This document shows, piece by piece, positions 9,879-21,299 of a stretch of DNA of 64,000 nucleotides. This DNA is from Isoetes taiwanensis (Eukaryota; Streptophyta; Lycopodiopsida; Isoetales; Isoetaceae), in assembly GCA_021234155.1 (NCBI GenBank), contig JAJEKV010000002.1, positions 12,811,798-12,875,797 of the forward strand. The letters run 5' to 3'. Within the stretch, counting starts at the first letter, position 1, and each line of letters opens with the position of its first letter. The translations under genes and the position numbers were made by a program. The notes under the pieces are model-generated. The model was not told where the DNA came from, did no database searches, and saw only the letters and a list, made by a program, of their open reading frames with translations.

Positions 9879-12506
9879 GAAGGCAATATGTTGACACAGC
9901 AGCTACCTGAGATGTTGATGCAGAGCTTCAGCAAGCTTTCTTCTTGGCGACATCCGAATTCGCTAATGAAGACACAAAATTCTTGTGTTTCTCTAGGCGC
10001 CTGATGTAAACACAAACTTCTGAGAACAAAGTGAGCCAAGAATGCTATAAATGGCAGGGCAATTTAAAAAAAAATAGTTCGTGCAAGCAAAATGATTAGT
10101 AGTTGGGGTAAAGGATAGTTGCAGTCGGAATAAACACTCTTAAATTTTAAACTAGCTTTTTAACATTGTGTTAAAATTCATTAGAGGTAATTTGAGATCT
10201 CATTTTGTCCCATTAAGGGATGCTTAAAAAGCTACATCAGCTTTTTAAACTGTCCAATAAGAGAAGAGCTCCAGTGTATTTTATTCTAGTATTATGTGGC
10301 AGCAGTAATTAATGCAGTTCTAACTAACTTTTGTAGTGTCATTTTTCTACTATAACTTTTGATCAAAAACTCCGATTCGAACACTATTTGTGGCAATGGA
10401 TTCGTCTCCTCAAGATCTTTCTAATGACAACCCATTGTTATATCTTTTGGGATGTAAATATATAAGAAAAGAGCAAAAAACCATATTTTTTAAGGTTAAC
10501 ACATATGGCTTGTATTGAAATACATCATAACCATATATCACTTGAAAGATCTTTTCATTCTGCATCTAATGCAACAAACGCCGCAGCATTTTCATGAGTA
10601 GATCAAAAGTTATAGGGAAAAAACGACAACAATGAAGTTGTTTATGCTGCATTAATTGCAGTTTGATGTAGAGTACTCATTCTGTTGGAGGATTCTTATG
10701 GGGACAAAAGGAGATCTCAAATCACCTCTAATGAGTATTTTCTGGATGGGCGGGGCAAAAGTTTTTAAATTTTAAATATCTTTTCTAGGGATCTAAATAG
10801 ATATCTTGTTTTAATAGCGAGTGTCTGCCATTAAAGCTGTACGATCCGTGATAAATCCAAATTAATCCAAATCGGAAGAACTTTCTTTCCTACACCGAAT
10901 TTTTTCGAATGCTTTTCTATTTCGACAGAATACTTGAGTGATCTTCCTATTCTGACAGCAATCTCATGCGCCTACTCCAATTTCATATTCTTAGCTTGAT
11001 TACCGGCCTGGCTACAAAAATCTCAGTGCAATTTGAGGCTCTCCAGCTTCTATTACCAATTCTGGCCTTCTACAGCTTATTCTCGAGCTTTCGAGCTTAT
11101 TATCGCCAATGGGAACTAAAAGTTCGTGTTGTTTTGTTTTTTATACTAATATACTTTGTAGTATCTAGGAGTGATCTATTTAAATTGAATGATTTTGCAT
11201 TTGTTTCTTTTTAGATCATATAACAAACTCTGTTTTGATTAGATTACTCCAGGCTTTGTTTTGTTTAGATGTTTTGCATTGATCTATTTAAAATGAAAGC
11301 CTTGTTTATACCTTCAGGACTCCCCATTCTCAGTTGATTAGCACATTTTTACCATGTGTTAGAATCACAATAGATTACAGAAACTTAAGCTATACACGGG
11401 TGTGTTTTTTCTTGACATATGCAAAAAAGCATGTGGGCAACACGTCTTGAAAAACTTTTTCGAACCCGATGCAGGCGTCACGCTTGAGTCTCGGCCGCCC
11501 GCGGAATTTTCGCCCTTCATTCGGCCGTCATGCAAATTTCCTGAGCGGGAGGGAGATTCTTTTCTTGGATCGTTTAGGCGCCGGAGCTGAATTTTGCAAT
11601 TCGAAATGGGAAATGGCGGTGTTGTCTCATGTTCTTGCAAAATTTCTTTCAATTCATTCATCTGTCCACTATGGACTGGAATTCCGCCTTCCTGTCTTCC
11701 TTGGCCAAGAACCGAGTGCAATTTGATCCTGACCCAATTCTATCAGGCTTACAATAATTTCAGCAGCAATCCGAAAGATTTATGGAGTGCTGCCTTAGTT
11801 TCAGCAAGAATTTTGATGACAAGATGATTCCCGGTAGAGGTATGCCAGAAGCTTACTGCCTGTTCTTGACTACTCTGGACACTTGATTTTTAATTGTTGT
11901 GCCTTAATAGGAGAAGACGAACCTGCTGCTGTCCAAGATGAAACAAGAACAGAGGATATTCAACATGAAAATAGATATGAAGGTATGTTGTTAGTGCTTG
12001 TTTAGTCTTTGTAATAACAGATGAATTTTGTAATGATATTGAATGTAAAACTTTCATCTAAGGTGGTGGATGTTTGTCAAGAAGCATATCTTTGAAGTTG
12101 TCTTGAATGACACAAATCTTTGGAGTAGAGGATCCAGGTAATTCAGGATTTATTATATTGTTGTTTGCTTGTGTAAAGAGAAACTTCATGACTAACCTTA
12201 GTTCTTGATTTATCTTTCCAGAAATTGGTGGTGAATTTTGTTATGAAGAAACACAAACTGATTTTATGGCAGAGAAGGCACATGGTGAATTCATTCAAAA
12301 TGAGACACAAGCTCCAATGGATATTGAAGGTATGTCAAGTTTTATCTCCAATTGTTTTTTATGTATCCTTTACAGAATTAACTTTTGTTAGTTTCTTTAG
12401 GTGTTCTTTTTAGGAAGAAGAGAGCTGAACAAAGAAGAAAAGAAAGACAAAAGCGAGAGAGAAAGGGAGGTTGCGGCTGATGAAAAGACAAGCTGAATGG
12501 TGATTT

Positions 12507-12542
<36 letters not shown>

Positions 12543-12625
12543 TTGTCAAAGAATATTGGCAAACTTGTTAATAATATTTGTAGGAATGCTAGTGAAAAAG
12601 ATAGGGAAGATATTCTAAGGGGTGC
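9879..12625. repeat. Long dispersed duplicate, copy 1 (partner at 60885-63205)
   Basis: Starting at GAAGGCAATATGTTGAC, this block can be followed by eye into the block beginning at 60885, through the shared phrases TTTCTTCTTGGCGACATC, ATATCTTTTCTAGG, GGAAATGGCGGTGTTGTCTC and TGGCAAACTTGTTAATAAT. Copy 2 lacks about 600 bp corresponding to 10140-10740. The 3' half of copy 1 holds exon-like pieces (separate entries), so the block is most likely a duplicated gene fragment rather than a satellite. The 10140-10740 stretch contains no gene. Confidence 0.8.
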
Positions 12626-12660
12626 AGCCAACATAATGCATCCCTTGCATTTTCTAGAGG
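11911..12660 (+). pseudogene. Decayed multi-exon gene fragment, charged protein
   Basis: At least three exons are visible with good splice borders and matching phase 1. Exon 11911-11982 (TTAATAG acceptor, GTATGT donor) encodes an acidic segment with EDEPAAVQDETRTEDIQ. Exon 12222-12329 (TTTCCAG acceptor, GTATGT donor) encodes IGGEFCYEETQTDF and ends DIEG. A third begins near 12416 after CTTTTTAG with ELNKEEKKDKSERERE and continues past a one-base deletion and an A-run to KNIGKLVNNICRNASEKDRE, ending at CAAG/TAAGTG near 12669. The A-run (12509-12540) sits where copy 2 reads a Lys-coding AAAAAAGAAAAGA, so it expanded within coding sequence and is not a poly(A) tail. The protein family is not recognised. 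Confidence 0.55.
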
Positions 12661-13139
12661 AAACTCAAGTAAGTGTTTCTATATATGTTTTGATTTCGGC
12701 GACAAGCTTTTGATCGTGAGGAAACTTGTGGTTGACTTTTAAATTCTTTTTGCAAAAAACTTGTGAACTTGCACTTGCATCCGATGCATTTTCAGAGGAA
12801 ACTATTATTATCGGATCCGCTTTTAAATTCTTTTTAACTTGTGAATCATTCTGGATTTTGGATTTTTCCCACGCCATTATTGTTAGGCTGCAAAAACCCT
12901 AAACTAAATTGATTAGTACTGATTAGAGCTCCAATCCGGAGCTATGAATATGTAGTAATTACTGTCAACATGACATCACGTGTCTAAAGGTCCGTGTTTA
13001 TAAACCATCTTGGAATATTCTAACTACACTATGTTAACACAATCCCCAGCTTATATAGTCACTGCCTAATAGTTCAGATTTATATTAGTGTAAAGTGTCT
13101 AAAGAAACTTCCTAATTTCATACATAGCATGCATATACT

Positions 13140-13511
13140 ATGTTGATAGAACTGATGCATTGTGCAAAGAAATCGTCCAATTTCATAGCTTACAAGAACC
13201 AATCTATATTTATACCTAATGATGATAAAAGAATGAAAAGATCAATCATCCAGATTATGCAGATAATGGTATCACCCTTCCCTTGTTTTGTTGTTACTAG
13301 ATATTCAATTCAAATGAAAAAACGATTAGATGAGCGTCCTCATCTTGAGTTTTTGAAGGCTGCTGACATAATTGATTGTGCTATTCCCTGTTCCACTTTG
13401 TTGGACATTCTTCAGTTGGCAAAACTTCTTGTAGAGTCCCAAACATGGTTTTTGATTATTCTATGGATGTCTTCACATAATCTGCAACACATCCTCAAGC
13501 ACTTGATGTAA
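13140..13511 (+). CDS. Unrecognised ORF, possible exon remnant
   Basis: A 123-codon open frame of mixed composition, with a charged stretch (KKRLDERPHLEFLKAADIID) and a hydrophobic C-terminal part. A likely acceptor precedes DDKRMKRS. It may be a further exon of the gene fragment upstream. No domain is recognised. Confidence 0.25.
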   Translation: MLIELMHCAKKSSNFIAYKNQSIFIPNDDKRMKRSIIQIMQIMVSPFPCFVVTRYSIQMKKRLDERPHLEFLKAADIIDCAIPCSTLLDILQLAKLLVESQTWFLIILWMSSHNLQHILKHLM

Positions 13512-13561
13512 GAGCACTTGCAAGCTATTATTTATTAAAGCCTTCCTTCAATTATTTTGGT

Positions 13562-13815
13562 GATTCGGGAACCAGTTGGAGGGTCATGCCCTCGCTATCT
13601 GGCCTCTGGAGAGGGTTGAACCCCTTAGTCCGTAAGCGTATCGATCTCCTTTTTGACTACAAATACCACACTTATATACATATGCATTGTGTCTTTTCAT
13701 CTTTATTTTGTTATTCTATGGCGGGAGTTTATAGTGGTTAGGATTACGGTTTGGTGGGTCCGGCCCTCGCTATCGGTGTCTGGTGAGGTGAGCCTCTCTC
13801 GTCCGTAACTTATTA
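13562..13815. repeat. Two diverged direct repeats with GCCCTCGCTATC
   Basis: Blocks near 13562-13640 and 13740-13812 share the order GGGTC..GCCCTCGCTATC..TCTGG..GAGG..AACC/AGCC..GTCCGTAA. The first contains GGGTTGAACCCC, which resembles a pol III B box lacking one base. They could be old SINE-like copies. From 13820 to 14440 there is no gene, only a second weak repeat of AGCTTTCCAACAAGCCCAA near 14215 and 14395. Confidence 0.4.
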
Positions 13816-14582
13816 GTCCACTTTTTACTCAAATGCATTTGCCTTGCCTATGCAGCCCCTAGCCCTTTGTATTCCCTAATTTGTTCTTTGAATATAAACT
13901 AGAAATATTTGATCTCTTTTATAAACTTAAGAGCTAAAGAAATCTCAAAGTCAGAGAAAAGTAGAAGCAAATTAGAGTGACTAACATGCCGAGAAAATGT
14001 CTTTACTAAATGCAATGTCTTGAAATCAAAATGTATGCCACCCCAAGCTAACGAATTGGTCATTGCCTTGATTCAAAATGAAGCAGAAAACTTATGGAGG
14101 CCGGATTGGTTAGGTATTACCAAAGTTTGAGGCCGAAGTTTCAGAGCTGAACCGTCTTTCCCAACAGGCCAATCTCTGAAAAGCTTAAGCACCACTAGAT
14201 GGGGTGCTCAAAGAGCTTTCCAACAAGCCCAAACACACCCAAAACTGCCACCAGATACAGAAGTTATGGCCAAAAACTGCGATAAACCAAACCCTAGCCG
14301 CCAAAGAGGGTCGGAGATTTTAAATTTTGGATTCCGTCGACTAAAACAGAGGAAACACCATACAAATCATACACCGACGGAAAGCTCGTTCGATAAGCTT
14401 TCCAACGAGCCCAAGAACACCTAAAATCTAAAGAAACGTTTATGAAGCCTTGGAGAATCTAAGGGAATCTCACAAAATTTAAATCAATTTAAGGAATTCT
14501 CATAAAATCTAATGAAATTCTGGACAATCTAGAGAAATTTTCATAAAATATAGGAGATTGCATGAAATGTAACAGAATCTAA

Positions 14583-14587
14583 GGTAG
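14583..14587. other. Target-site duplication of copy A, left (GGTAG)
   Basis: The five bases before the left LTR are GGTAG and the five after the right LTR are GGCAG. One mismatch in five fits an old insertion whose duplication has mutated. Confidence 0.65.
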
Positions 14588-17019
14588 TGTTGCCCATTTC
14601 TGGCAACATGGACTAGCATCTATTATCAAAAACTTTTGTTTCATCCATATTTCCTCTAGGGAAAAGTTTCAGGCTATTGTGATCCCATTAGAGTTTGGAA
14701 GACATTTGACCAAGTTTGGAAGGCATTGGGGATCTCCTTTTATAGCCTAATCTTTTCCTTGAGGTAAAATACCTTTAGACACATTCCCATTTGTTTAACA
14801 TTTTCCCTTGATTTGAAGACCAGGCAAAGGCTATAGCAAGATTATCAAAGAAGCACAAGTTGTTTTACCAAAGCTCAACCTTATGAAGCTTGCTTGAGTT
14901 TCATTAGTAGTTTGAAGTCACACACATAAGGATGCCATCTTGGAAGTGAAATGTGCTCTTATTCTAGCCTTGAAGTTTGGAAGACCCTTATAGAAGTTTG
15001 GAAGACCCTTAGGCTTTGAGCAAATGTATCTTCACTATGAGGTATGATTTGAGCATTAGAGACAATCCGAGATGAAATCAAGTGCTATAGAGGTACCCAT
15101 CTTGTCTTCATTCCATATCCACCTTTTTATGTCCTATGAACCTTTTATAACCTTTCTTTCACCATTTTTTCCACTTTTTGAGACCTTTTCCCATCATTTC
15201 ACTACCCATTTTCTTATTGATCCTACCCTCAATTGAGAATTGCCCCTAATGATCTTGAAAAACTTCAAAGGCAAGAAAACTCTTTTCTCATTCTCATTTC
15301 ATCTTCCTAAACCCTAGTATAGCCTATTTACACCCTTTTTTCCCATCTTTTCCCATGACTTTTCACCGCCCCTATGTTGCAATATTCATTGACCATGGGT
15401 CAAAATGGACAAAATTCAAATATTTCGGTTTGACACGAAAACCTTCTAGATGGAAAGCTTGGCAAAAGAGCTAACATAGCCTTTTAAATTTGAAAAAACC
15501 CTTGGGAAGGCCTTCAAAATTGGATTCTTGGGATCGTGCCAAAAATAAAAACCTATTCTAGCCTATCTACCCTATCTAATTACGCATAGTTCGAGGTCAC
15601 CCCCAATTTTCCGTGGCGGCCCGGGTGGGGGCGGAACCTGCCTGGGTGTCCCCTCTGGGCAACGCCGCGGTTAATAGTTGAGTCAGCACTTTTCCTTATA
15701 TACGAGCCTCGAGAACCACTCAGGGCTGTGGGATATATAGTCCTTAAGAATTTTCGATGAACCCTAAGAAATAGGGGAACACCGCTAAATCCAGCCAATT
15801 GGTGCCATCATTTGATTGAATCCGCCAATTTTCTCCGAAATCAGCTCGAACCTTTTAGAGACCTCGGTGATCCCTCACAATGGCACTTGATTTGATAGAA
15901 ATTGCTCAATTTGAGCCTTAAATCCTTTCGGTAGAGCTAGTTTTGTGAAAAAAGCGGTTCTTAAACCGGCATTCGGATCAAATCGACCGCCCTCGAGATA
16001 TACCTCGTGATTTTGGCGCGATGAATATTTTGATATCATTTTGCTCGCTCTGCTTTCCGATTCCAGCTCTATTTGGTTCGAGATTGAAGTCAGTTTGTTT
16101 TGACTGTTCAACATCGAAGCACCCGATTGCAAACTTAAATAATCATTCCATATTACTTCATTGGTATTTTTGAAACACTTTCGAAAGACTCATCTGATCT
16201 TAGCATTATTACTCAAGCATTATTATTTTGAAACTTTGGTAAAAACTTGTTGACATTATCAAACTTTACGTACCACATTGCTATAATGCATAGTCTTTAC
16301 TGAAAAATCGTTTTTTCATCATTGTACATCCATTTTTGTAATTACGCATTGCTCTTTAAAAAAAGCAAAAACCAAAAACAAGACCAAAAACACTTACTCG
16401 GAGATTATATCCTCTTGAGGATAGTTGTATTTCATCCTTATAGGAATCCTAGAAACCTATACATTAGGAGAAAACATATAAAAGATTTCTTTTTCATAAG
16501 CTGTTGTGAGGAGTTTGTTCTTTTCTTGAGGTTTTGTTTTGCCTTACGGAAAACTAAAACATCCTTTTGCTATTCAAACCTTTTGCACGTGATCTAGAGG
16601 CTATTTTGAAGTTATGCGCACAGATCCCAACCCAAAATTTCCCATCAAACTCCATCTGCAAAATTTGGCTCTCTGTTTTGCAGCGGGCCAACTTTTTGAC
16701 CTGCCTTTGACCTCGATTTTCTTGACCCTCCCTTATTCAAATCAAGTCAAATCTTCTCCACCATTTTCCTCTGCTTGTTGACCACTTATAACACCAATCG
16801 GATCTTCAAAATCTCTCAGGTGTGTGCGCCAGTTCAGTTTTTGCTCTGGCTTTTTTAGGTTTCGGGGACTCTAGTGATTTTGAAAAACTAGCACTTCAAA
16901 AAATGAATTTTACGGTTTCATATGACAAGGATTGATCACCCTAAGTGATCTGGAGGTTCTAACCATTCGTTTTAAGATTCCTTTGAGGTTAGGCTAAAAT
17001 TCGAGGTTTTAGGCTAACA
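14588..17019 (+). mobile_element. Left LTR of Ty3/gypsy copy A
   Basis: A 2.43-kb LTR starting TGTTGCCCATTTCTGGCAACA and ending GGTTTTAGGCTAACA, with standard TG...CA ends. The first 21 bases form a palindrome-like hairpin (TGTTGCC/GGCAACA). It matches 23008-25433 over its whole length and, at lower identity, the LTRs of copy B. A GGATATATAG stretch near 15730 is the likely TATA region. Compared with its partner LTR it repeatedly shows CG where the partner has CAG or CTG. Confidence 0.93.
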
Positions 17020-17022
17020 TTT

Positions 17023-17040
17023 TGGAGGTTCTCTGAGAGA
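17023..17040 (+). other. Primer-binding site of copy A, tRNA-Gln-like
   Basis: TGGAGGTTCTCTGAGAGA begins three bases after the LTR. It is a mutated version of the copy B site, whose complement fits the acceptor and T-stem end of a eukaryotic tRNA-Gln (recalled from memory, not searched). Confidence 0.5.
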
Positions 17041-17062
17041 TTTTCACTGGAAGTTGAACTCC

Positions 17063-17790
17063 ATGGCACCAAGAAAGCTGCTGAGCTTTGAGCAACCTTC
17101 CGAGGTAACAGGTCAACCGGATCTAGTAGGGGTAAGCATGAAAGTGGCTACCGGTTCCACAAACAAATGTTACAAATGTTTACGCTTTGCCTTTTCCTCC
17201 ACAAGCTCCTTACCAATTTGAGCTCACTATACATTTTCTTCCCTTGTTATGATTCTTCCATGAATGCTAACCATTTCTTGAAAAATTTTGAAGAATATTA
17301 TGAGGAGCATGGAAAGAAGAAAGGTACCGGGTTTCTTTGAGTTTATCAAATGCATGAAAGGTGATGAGGTCAGGTCTTGGTTGGATTTCGAATCGTCAAT
17401 AGGTACTAAGTGGGATGAATTGGAACAAAGGTTTTCATCAAGGTTTGGTAAGACTACTTCACCCCCAGGACCTTGTTTTTGAGCTCAATTCCTTTTCTAT
17501 TAAATCGGTGAAAGTGTGAAACAATTATGTGGAAAGATTTAACTCTTATTTCTTTGGTGTGTAATAGGAACCATGTTTCTCACCTAAACCTTGCATTTGG
17601 TTGCTTCCTTTATCGTAGAGGTCGATGTCTAGGCCTAAGATTTATAGAAAGTTATTAAAGCTTCAAAAGTTTGGTGAGCTAGATTCAATCCATAAGACAT
17701 TTGTAAAGGTTGTAGATTTAGTAGAAATGCTAAGCTATCGCACTGATGATGAAATCAGGAGATCCATTCTACCCTCCTCATCATGATCTT
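17063..17790 (+). pseudogene. Copy A gag capsid region, broken
   Basis: It aligns by eye with the intact gag ORF of copy B, starting at ATG 17063 (MAPRK). Frameshifts near 17170, 17330, 17510 and 17600 break it. The recognisable capsid core includes RSWLDFESSIGTKWDELEQ. Gag would package the element RNA in cytoplasmic particles. Confidence 0.8.
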
Positions 17791-17883
17791 GGCACGAGTC
17801 ACACTATGCTAATCTTTGCCCCTGTGTATGCGGTTTAGAAGGAAAAGAAGAAGCCCGAAGAGCTAGACCCTCGAGGTTCGTAA

Positions 17884-18312
17884 ATGAAAAACGAGATAAG
17901 TAAGGTATCTGAAGCTCTCTTAGAAGTTACCAAACAACTCATGGAGTTAAAAAATAGTAATAATGCTCCTTCTTCTAGCTCCGCCATACACGAATGCACA
18001 AAGGGTGGTAAACCCTATCATAGGGCTGAAAATTGCTTTGCAAGATCTTGTCCTAAATGCCACAAAAGGGGCCATTTTGGTAGAGAATGTCCTGTTTGTT
18101 CTTTTTGCAAAGAGATAGGTCATGAAGAGAAGTTCTGCAGTGTCAAGAATTACCTTGCAAAGCAAGAAAAAGGTAAACAGGTGTCCAATATTAGTTTTAT
18201 TGAGACTTGTGCAGAAGAACAAGAAGAACAAGATGTTATGGTTGTGCAAACACGTGCTAGGCTCCATTCAGGTACATCTCGCAAGTTCTGTCCCACCAAG
18301 TGTAGCTCCTAA
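17884..18312 (+). CDS. Copy A nucleocapsid part of gag, two zinc knuckles
   Basis: A 142-codon open segment beginning with a coiled-coil-like stretch (NEISKVSEALLEVTKQLMEL). It carries two CX2CX4HX4C zinc knuckles: CPKCHKRGHFGREC at 18049-18090 and CSFCKEIGHEEKFC at 18097-18138. These bind retroelement RNA. Copy A keeps both knuckles intact, whereas in copy B the second is damaged. The segment ends in a frameshift before the protease. Confidence 0.85.
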   Translation: MKNEISKVSEALLEVTKQLMELKNSNNAPSSSSAIHECTKGGKPYHRAENCFARSCPKCHKRGHFGRECPVCSFCKEIGHEEKFCSVKNYLAKQEKGKQVSNISFIETCAEEQEEQDVMVVQTRARLHSGTSRKFCPTKCSS

Positions 18313-18579
18313 GGTAACATTTCAGCCAAACCCTCAGGATATAGCTCCTCCCCCTGTTCAAAGGTATAAACAGAAAGATTCTGAGCTTGATGAATTTGAA
18401 TTGCTTATGAAAAACTCCAAGGTTACTGTAGACTTACTAACTTTACTAAGGATTGCACCATCATACAGGGAAAAGCTCATCAAGAATACCCAAAATGTTG
18501 AAGAGATTGCTGAGAAACTTGCAACAACATTTACAGTAGCCCTACACGAGCACACTTGAAGACAGGGTGCTTTTATTTG

Positions 18580-18930
18580 TAGTGCTACTATAGGTACCTC
18601 CCATTTAGATAAGGTTTTGTTGGATGGAGGTTCCTCCTAAATGTCATGCCTTATCATGTTATGAAAACACTTGAATCTCAAAGTAGAAGACAACACTTCT
18701 ATTGTTCTAAAATCCTTTTCCAATGCTAAGGTAGTACCAAAGGAGTGGTGAGAAATGTGTCTCCATAATCTGGGGAATCATGGTCTTAGCTACATTTGTG
18801 GTTGTTGACTTTGAGAATGTTAATCATGCTAACATCTATGATTTATTATTGGGAAGAAGGTGGATGAAAGCGGTAGATGCTAGGCCTATATGGTCTGCGA
18901 AGGTATTTGCACTATTTCAAATGGAGCAAC
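18580..18930 (+). pseudogene. Copy A aspartic protease region, broken
   Basis: The motif LLDGGSS near 18630 is the retropepsin active-site loop in the DGG form common in plant gypsy elements, and LLLGRRWMK lies near 18845. Stops and frameshifts follow directly after DGGSS. The order relative to the RNase H and RT regions is the same as in copy B. Confidence 0.7.
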
Positions 18931-19089
18931 TTCCATTAACCGGTAAACCAAACTGACCCTTACTGCTAACATTAGATTCATAGATGTGGATATTTTGGAG
19001 GAAGAAGAGTTAGGAGTTTACAGTTTAGGTCGGATGTTGATATAAATGCGAAGTTATCAACTTTGCTCATGTAGAGTTCCCCTGATCCA

Positions 19090-19490
19090 AAAGAAAACAA
19101 GGCCTACCTTTGGTTTGATGGAGGCATGTCTAAAAATTAGGGATTGCTTCTTCTGCCGCTATTATGAAGGATCTTGAGATCTTAAGCTGATGACTAAGAT
19201 AGGGAGGATTCATCCTAATATTTCTTCTAATGCAGTGAGAATATAGGGCCCTCATTGCTTGGAGCCCTACGGGGAAGCAAGGTTCATGAATATTTCCCAT
19301 ATTGTTATCTATGGAGACTCACAACTTGTTTGCAAGCAGATACGGGGAGAATACCAAACAAAACATCAAGATATGGAGGATCTGAAACACACAAGCTTCG
19401 AGAATTGCTAACTTTTTTTTTGATCATTGGGAAATTTATCATATTCCAAGGTCTAAAACTTTGAGGCTGATTCTTTGTGGGGAAAACACT
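19090..19490 (+). pseudogene. Copy A upstream RNase H (archaeal-like type), broken
   Basis: Pieces read KAYLWFDGGMSK, then REYRALIA-like sequence disturbed by frameshifts near 19240, YGDSQLVCKQI near 19313 and FEADSL-like sequence near 19465. It corresponds to the intact domain at 47847-48200 and lies before the RT, showing that this unusual order is shared by both copies. Confidence 0.7.
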
Positions 19491-19689
19491 CTTAGAGCAT
19501 CTCTCGAGGGAGTTATCAAGGAAGATGTCCTAGATGAAGATGAACTCTCTCGGTTTCACCCTATCTTGACCATCAACCTAGCACAAGAGAAATCACACAA
19601 AGAACTTGAAGTGCACAAAGGAGGTATGTCCGGACTTTGCAAATGGGAGATCTATATGATGAAGATTGCAAAGGTAAAATGATTAAGTA

Positions 19690-20345
19690 CTTTGAAGATT
19701 GGGTGGATGTTTTTGCATGGGAATATTGAGAATTGAAAGGGGTTGATAGGAGCATTTGTGAGTTTGAGATAAAAGTTCGTGAAGATACTAAAACTGTCAT
19801 CATGCAAGAGATTGAGAAGAATTAATTCCTCACTTTTAGATCTTATCAAGCAAGAACTATTCAAAATGCGAGTCGAGGTTTGATAGTTGACATTGTGAAC
19901 CCTTCTTGGGTTTCTTGTATTGTTCCAGTTCTAAAAAGAATGGTTCTCTAAGAATATGTGTGGATTATAGAGATCTAAATAAAGCTCTTGTCAAAGATTG
20001 TTATCCTTTGCCTTTTTGGAAGAAATACTTTATGCATTGGTGGCAAGTCTATGTACTCATTTTTGGATGGTTTCTCGGTTTTAATCGATTAGCATCAAAA
20101 AGGAAGATCAACCAAAGACATCCTTCATTACTCCATGGGGAACTTATGCAATGAAAAGGATGCCTTTTGGCTTAATGAATGCCCTGCTACATTTGAGAGC
20201 TATGGATCTTGTCTTTGCAAACATGACTCGAAAGCAATTCGAGTTTATCTTGATGATTTATGCTTAGTAATGGTACAAGTGATCATATTTCGAGAGCTAA
20301 CAAGGATATTTACATTGTGCTTGAGACAAACCGAGTTAATCTAAA
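19690..20345 (+). pseudogene. Copy A reverse transcriptase region, broken
   Basis: Fragments in several frames read NPSWVSCIV, GSLRICVDYRDLNKA, YAMKRMPFGLMNA and VYLDDLC (about 20243-20263), the usual RT blocks ending in the Y-x-D-D box, here YLDD. Frameshifts lie near 19870, 19940, 20090 and 20200. No functional enzyme is expected. Confidence 0.8.
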
Positions 20346-20689
20346 CCCAAAGAAGTGCATCTTTTTGGCGTCAAAGGCCAGCTCTTAGGCCATGAGGTTT
20401 TACGCTAAAGGCCTTCAAGTAGCTGAAGAGAAGATCATAGCTTTAAAAAGCTTCAAACACCCGGGACAATTAAAGAAGTCAAGGGATTTATGGGAATGAC
20501 CTCTTTCTTAAGAGTGTATGTGCCTAATTTCTCTCACCTTATTAGTCCTATCTCTAAGTTGACTAGAGTAGGCCAAGTTAGTAAAAAGAGAAAGTAAGTA
20601 TAGGCTGTTGTTTGGACTGATGAGTGTGAAAAAGCTTTTTGCGAGATCATAGAGGCTATTTGCCATTCTACACTTTTAAAAACTCGGAC

Positions 20690-21052
20690 CTTTCACTACC
20701 ATTTAAAGTTTACATAACCATCACTAAAAAGTCTCTTTGGAGTTGCCATTTTCGGGATAGACACCCTATTGCTTTTGCAAGCAAACAATGGTCTCAAACT
20801 GAAGAGAAGTATGCTAAGATAGAAAGGAGTGTTGCTACTCTCATCTTTTTGATCGAGACAGGGTCATCTTTTACAAAAATCCCAAGCCACTATCTACATG
20901 CAGCAGAACCCCATGCCCTTTTGTATGGTAAGAAATTAGAAAAACCTAAGCTTCATAGGTGGGCTTGTAGACTTCAATCCTATGATTTAAAGGTAAAGGT
21001 TATTCATGTATTGAACAACCCGAAGTTTATACTTGCTGCTCCCCTACTTTGA
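20690..21052 (+). pseudogene. Copy A gypsy RNase H (connection-like) region
   Basis: This open segment aligns with 49395-49730 of copy B. At the DAS block it reads VYITITKK, and at the ELLA block IERSVATL, so the first Asp and the Glu of a working gypsy RNase H are absent here as in copy B. The loss therefore predates both insertions. Confidence 0.7.
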
Positions 21053-21299
21053 ACATGAGGAGTTGATACAAGAAGAAGAAATGACTAACCTTGTTGTAAA
21101 ATGAACAGGGACTTGTCAACTATACCAGCTCAAGGTTGGCAACAACCTATTAGGAGGTTCCTTGATTGATCGAGGAGATACCTTCTGAATTTTCAAAAGC
21201 CAAGCTTATAAGTTTAAGTTAAAATGTTTGACTTACTCCTTGGTTGGTGACATCTTGTGCAAGGTAAATAGGGATGGTGTACTCTTAAGATGTGTTGAT

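Noticed and set aside
11365-11721. 118-codon minus-strand ORF (echoed at 61859-62089)
   Set aside because: The duplicated block's splice-bordered exons lie on the plus strand, and the minus frame is not kept intact between the two copies.
12509-12540. Poly-A run as the tail of a retrocopied gene
   Set aside because: Introns with splice sites remain upstream, and the paralogous copy 2 has a Lys-coding A-rich stretch at the same place, so it is an internal expansion.
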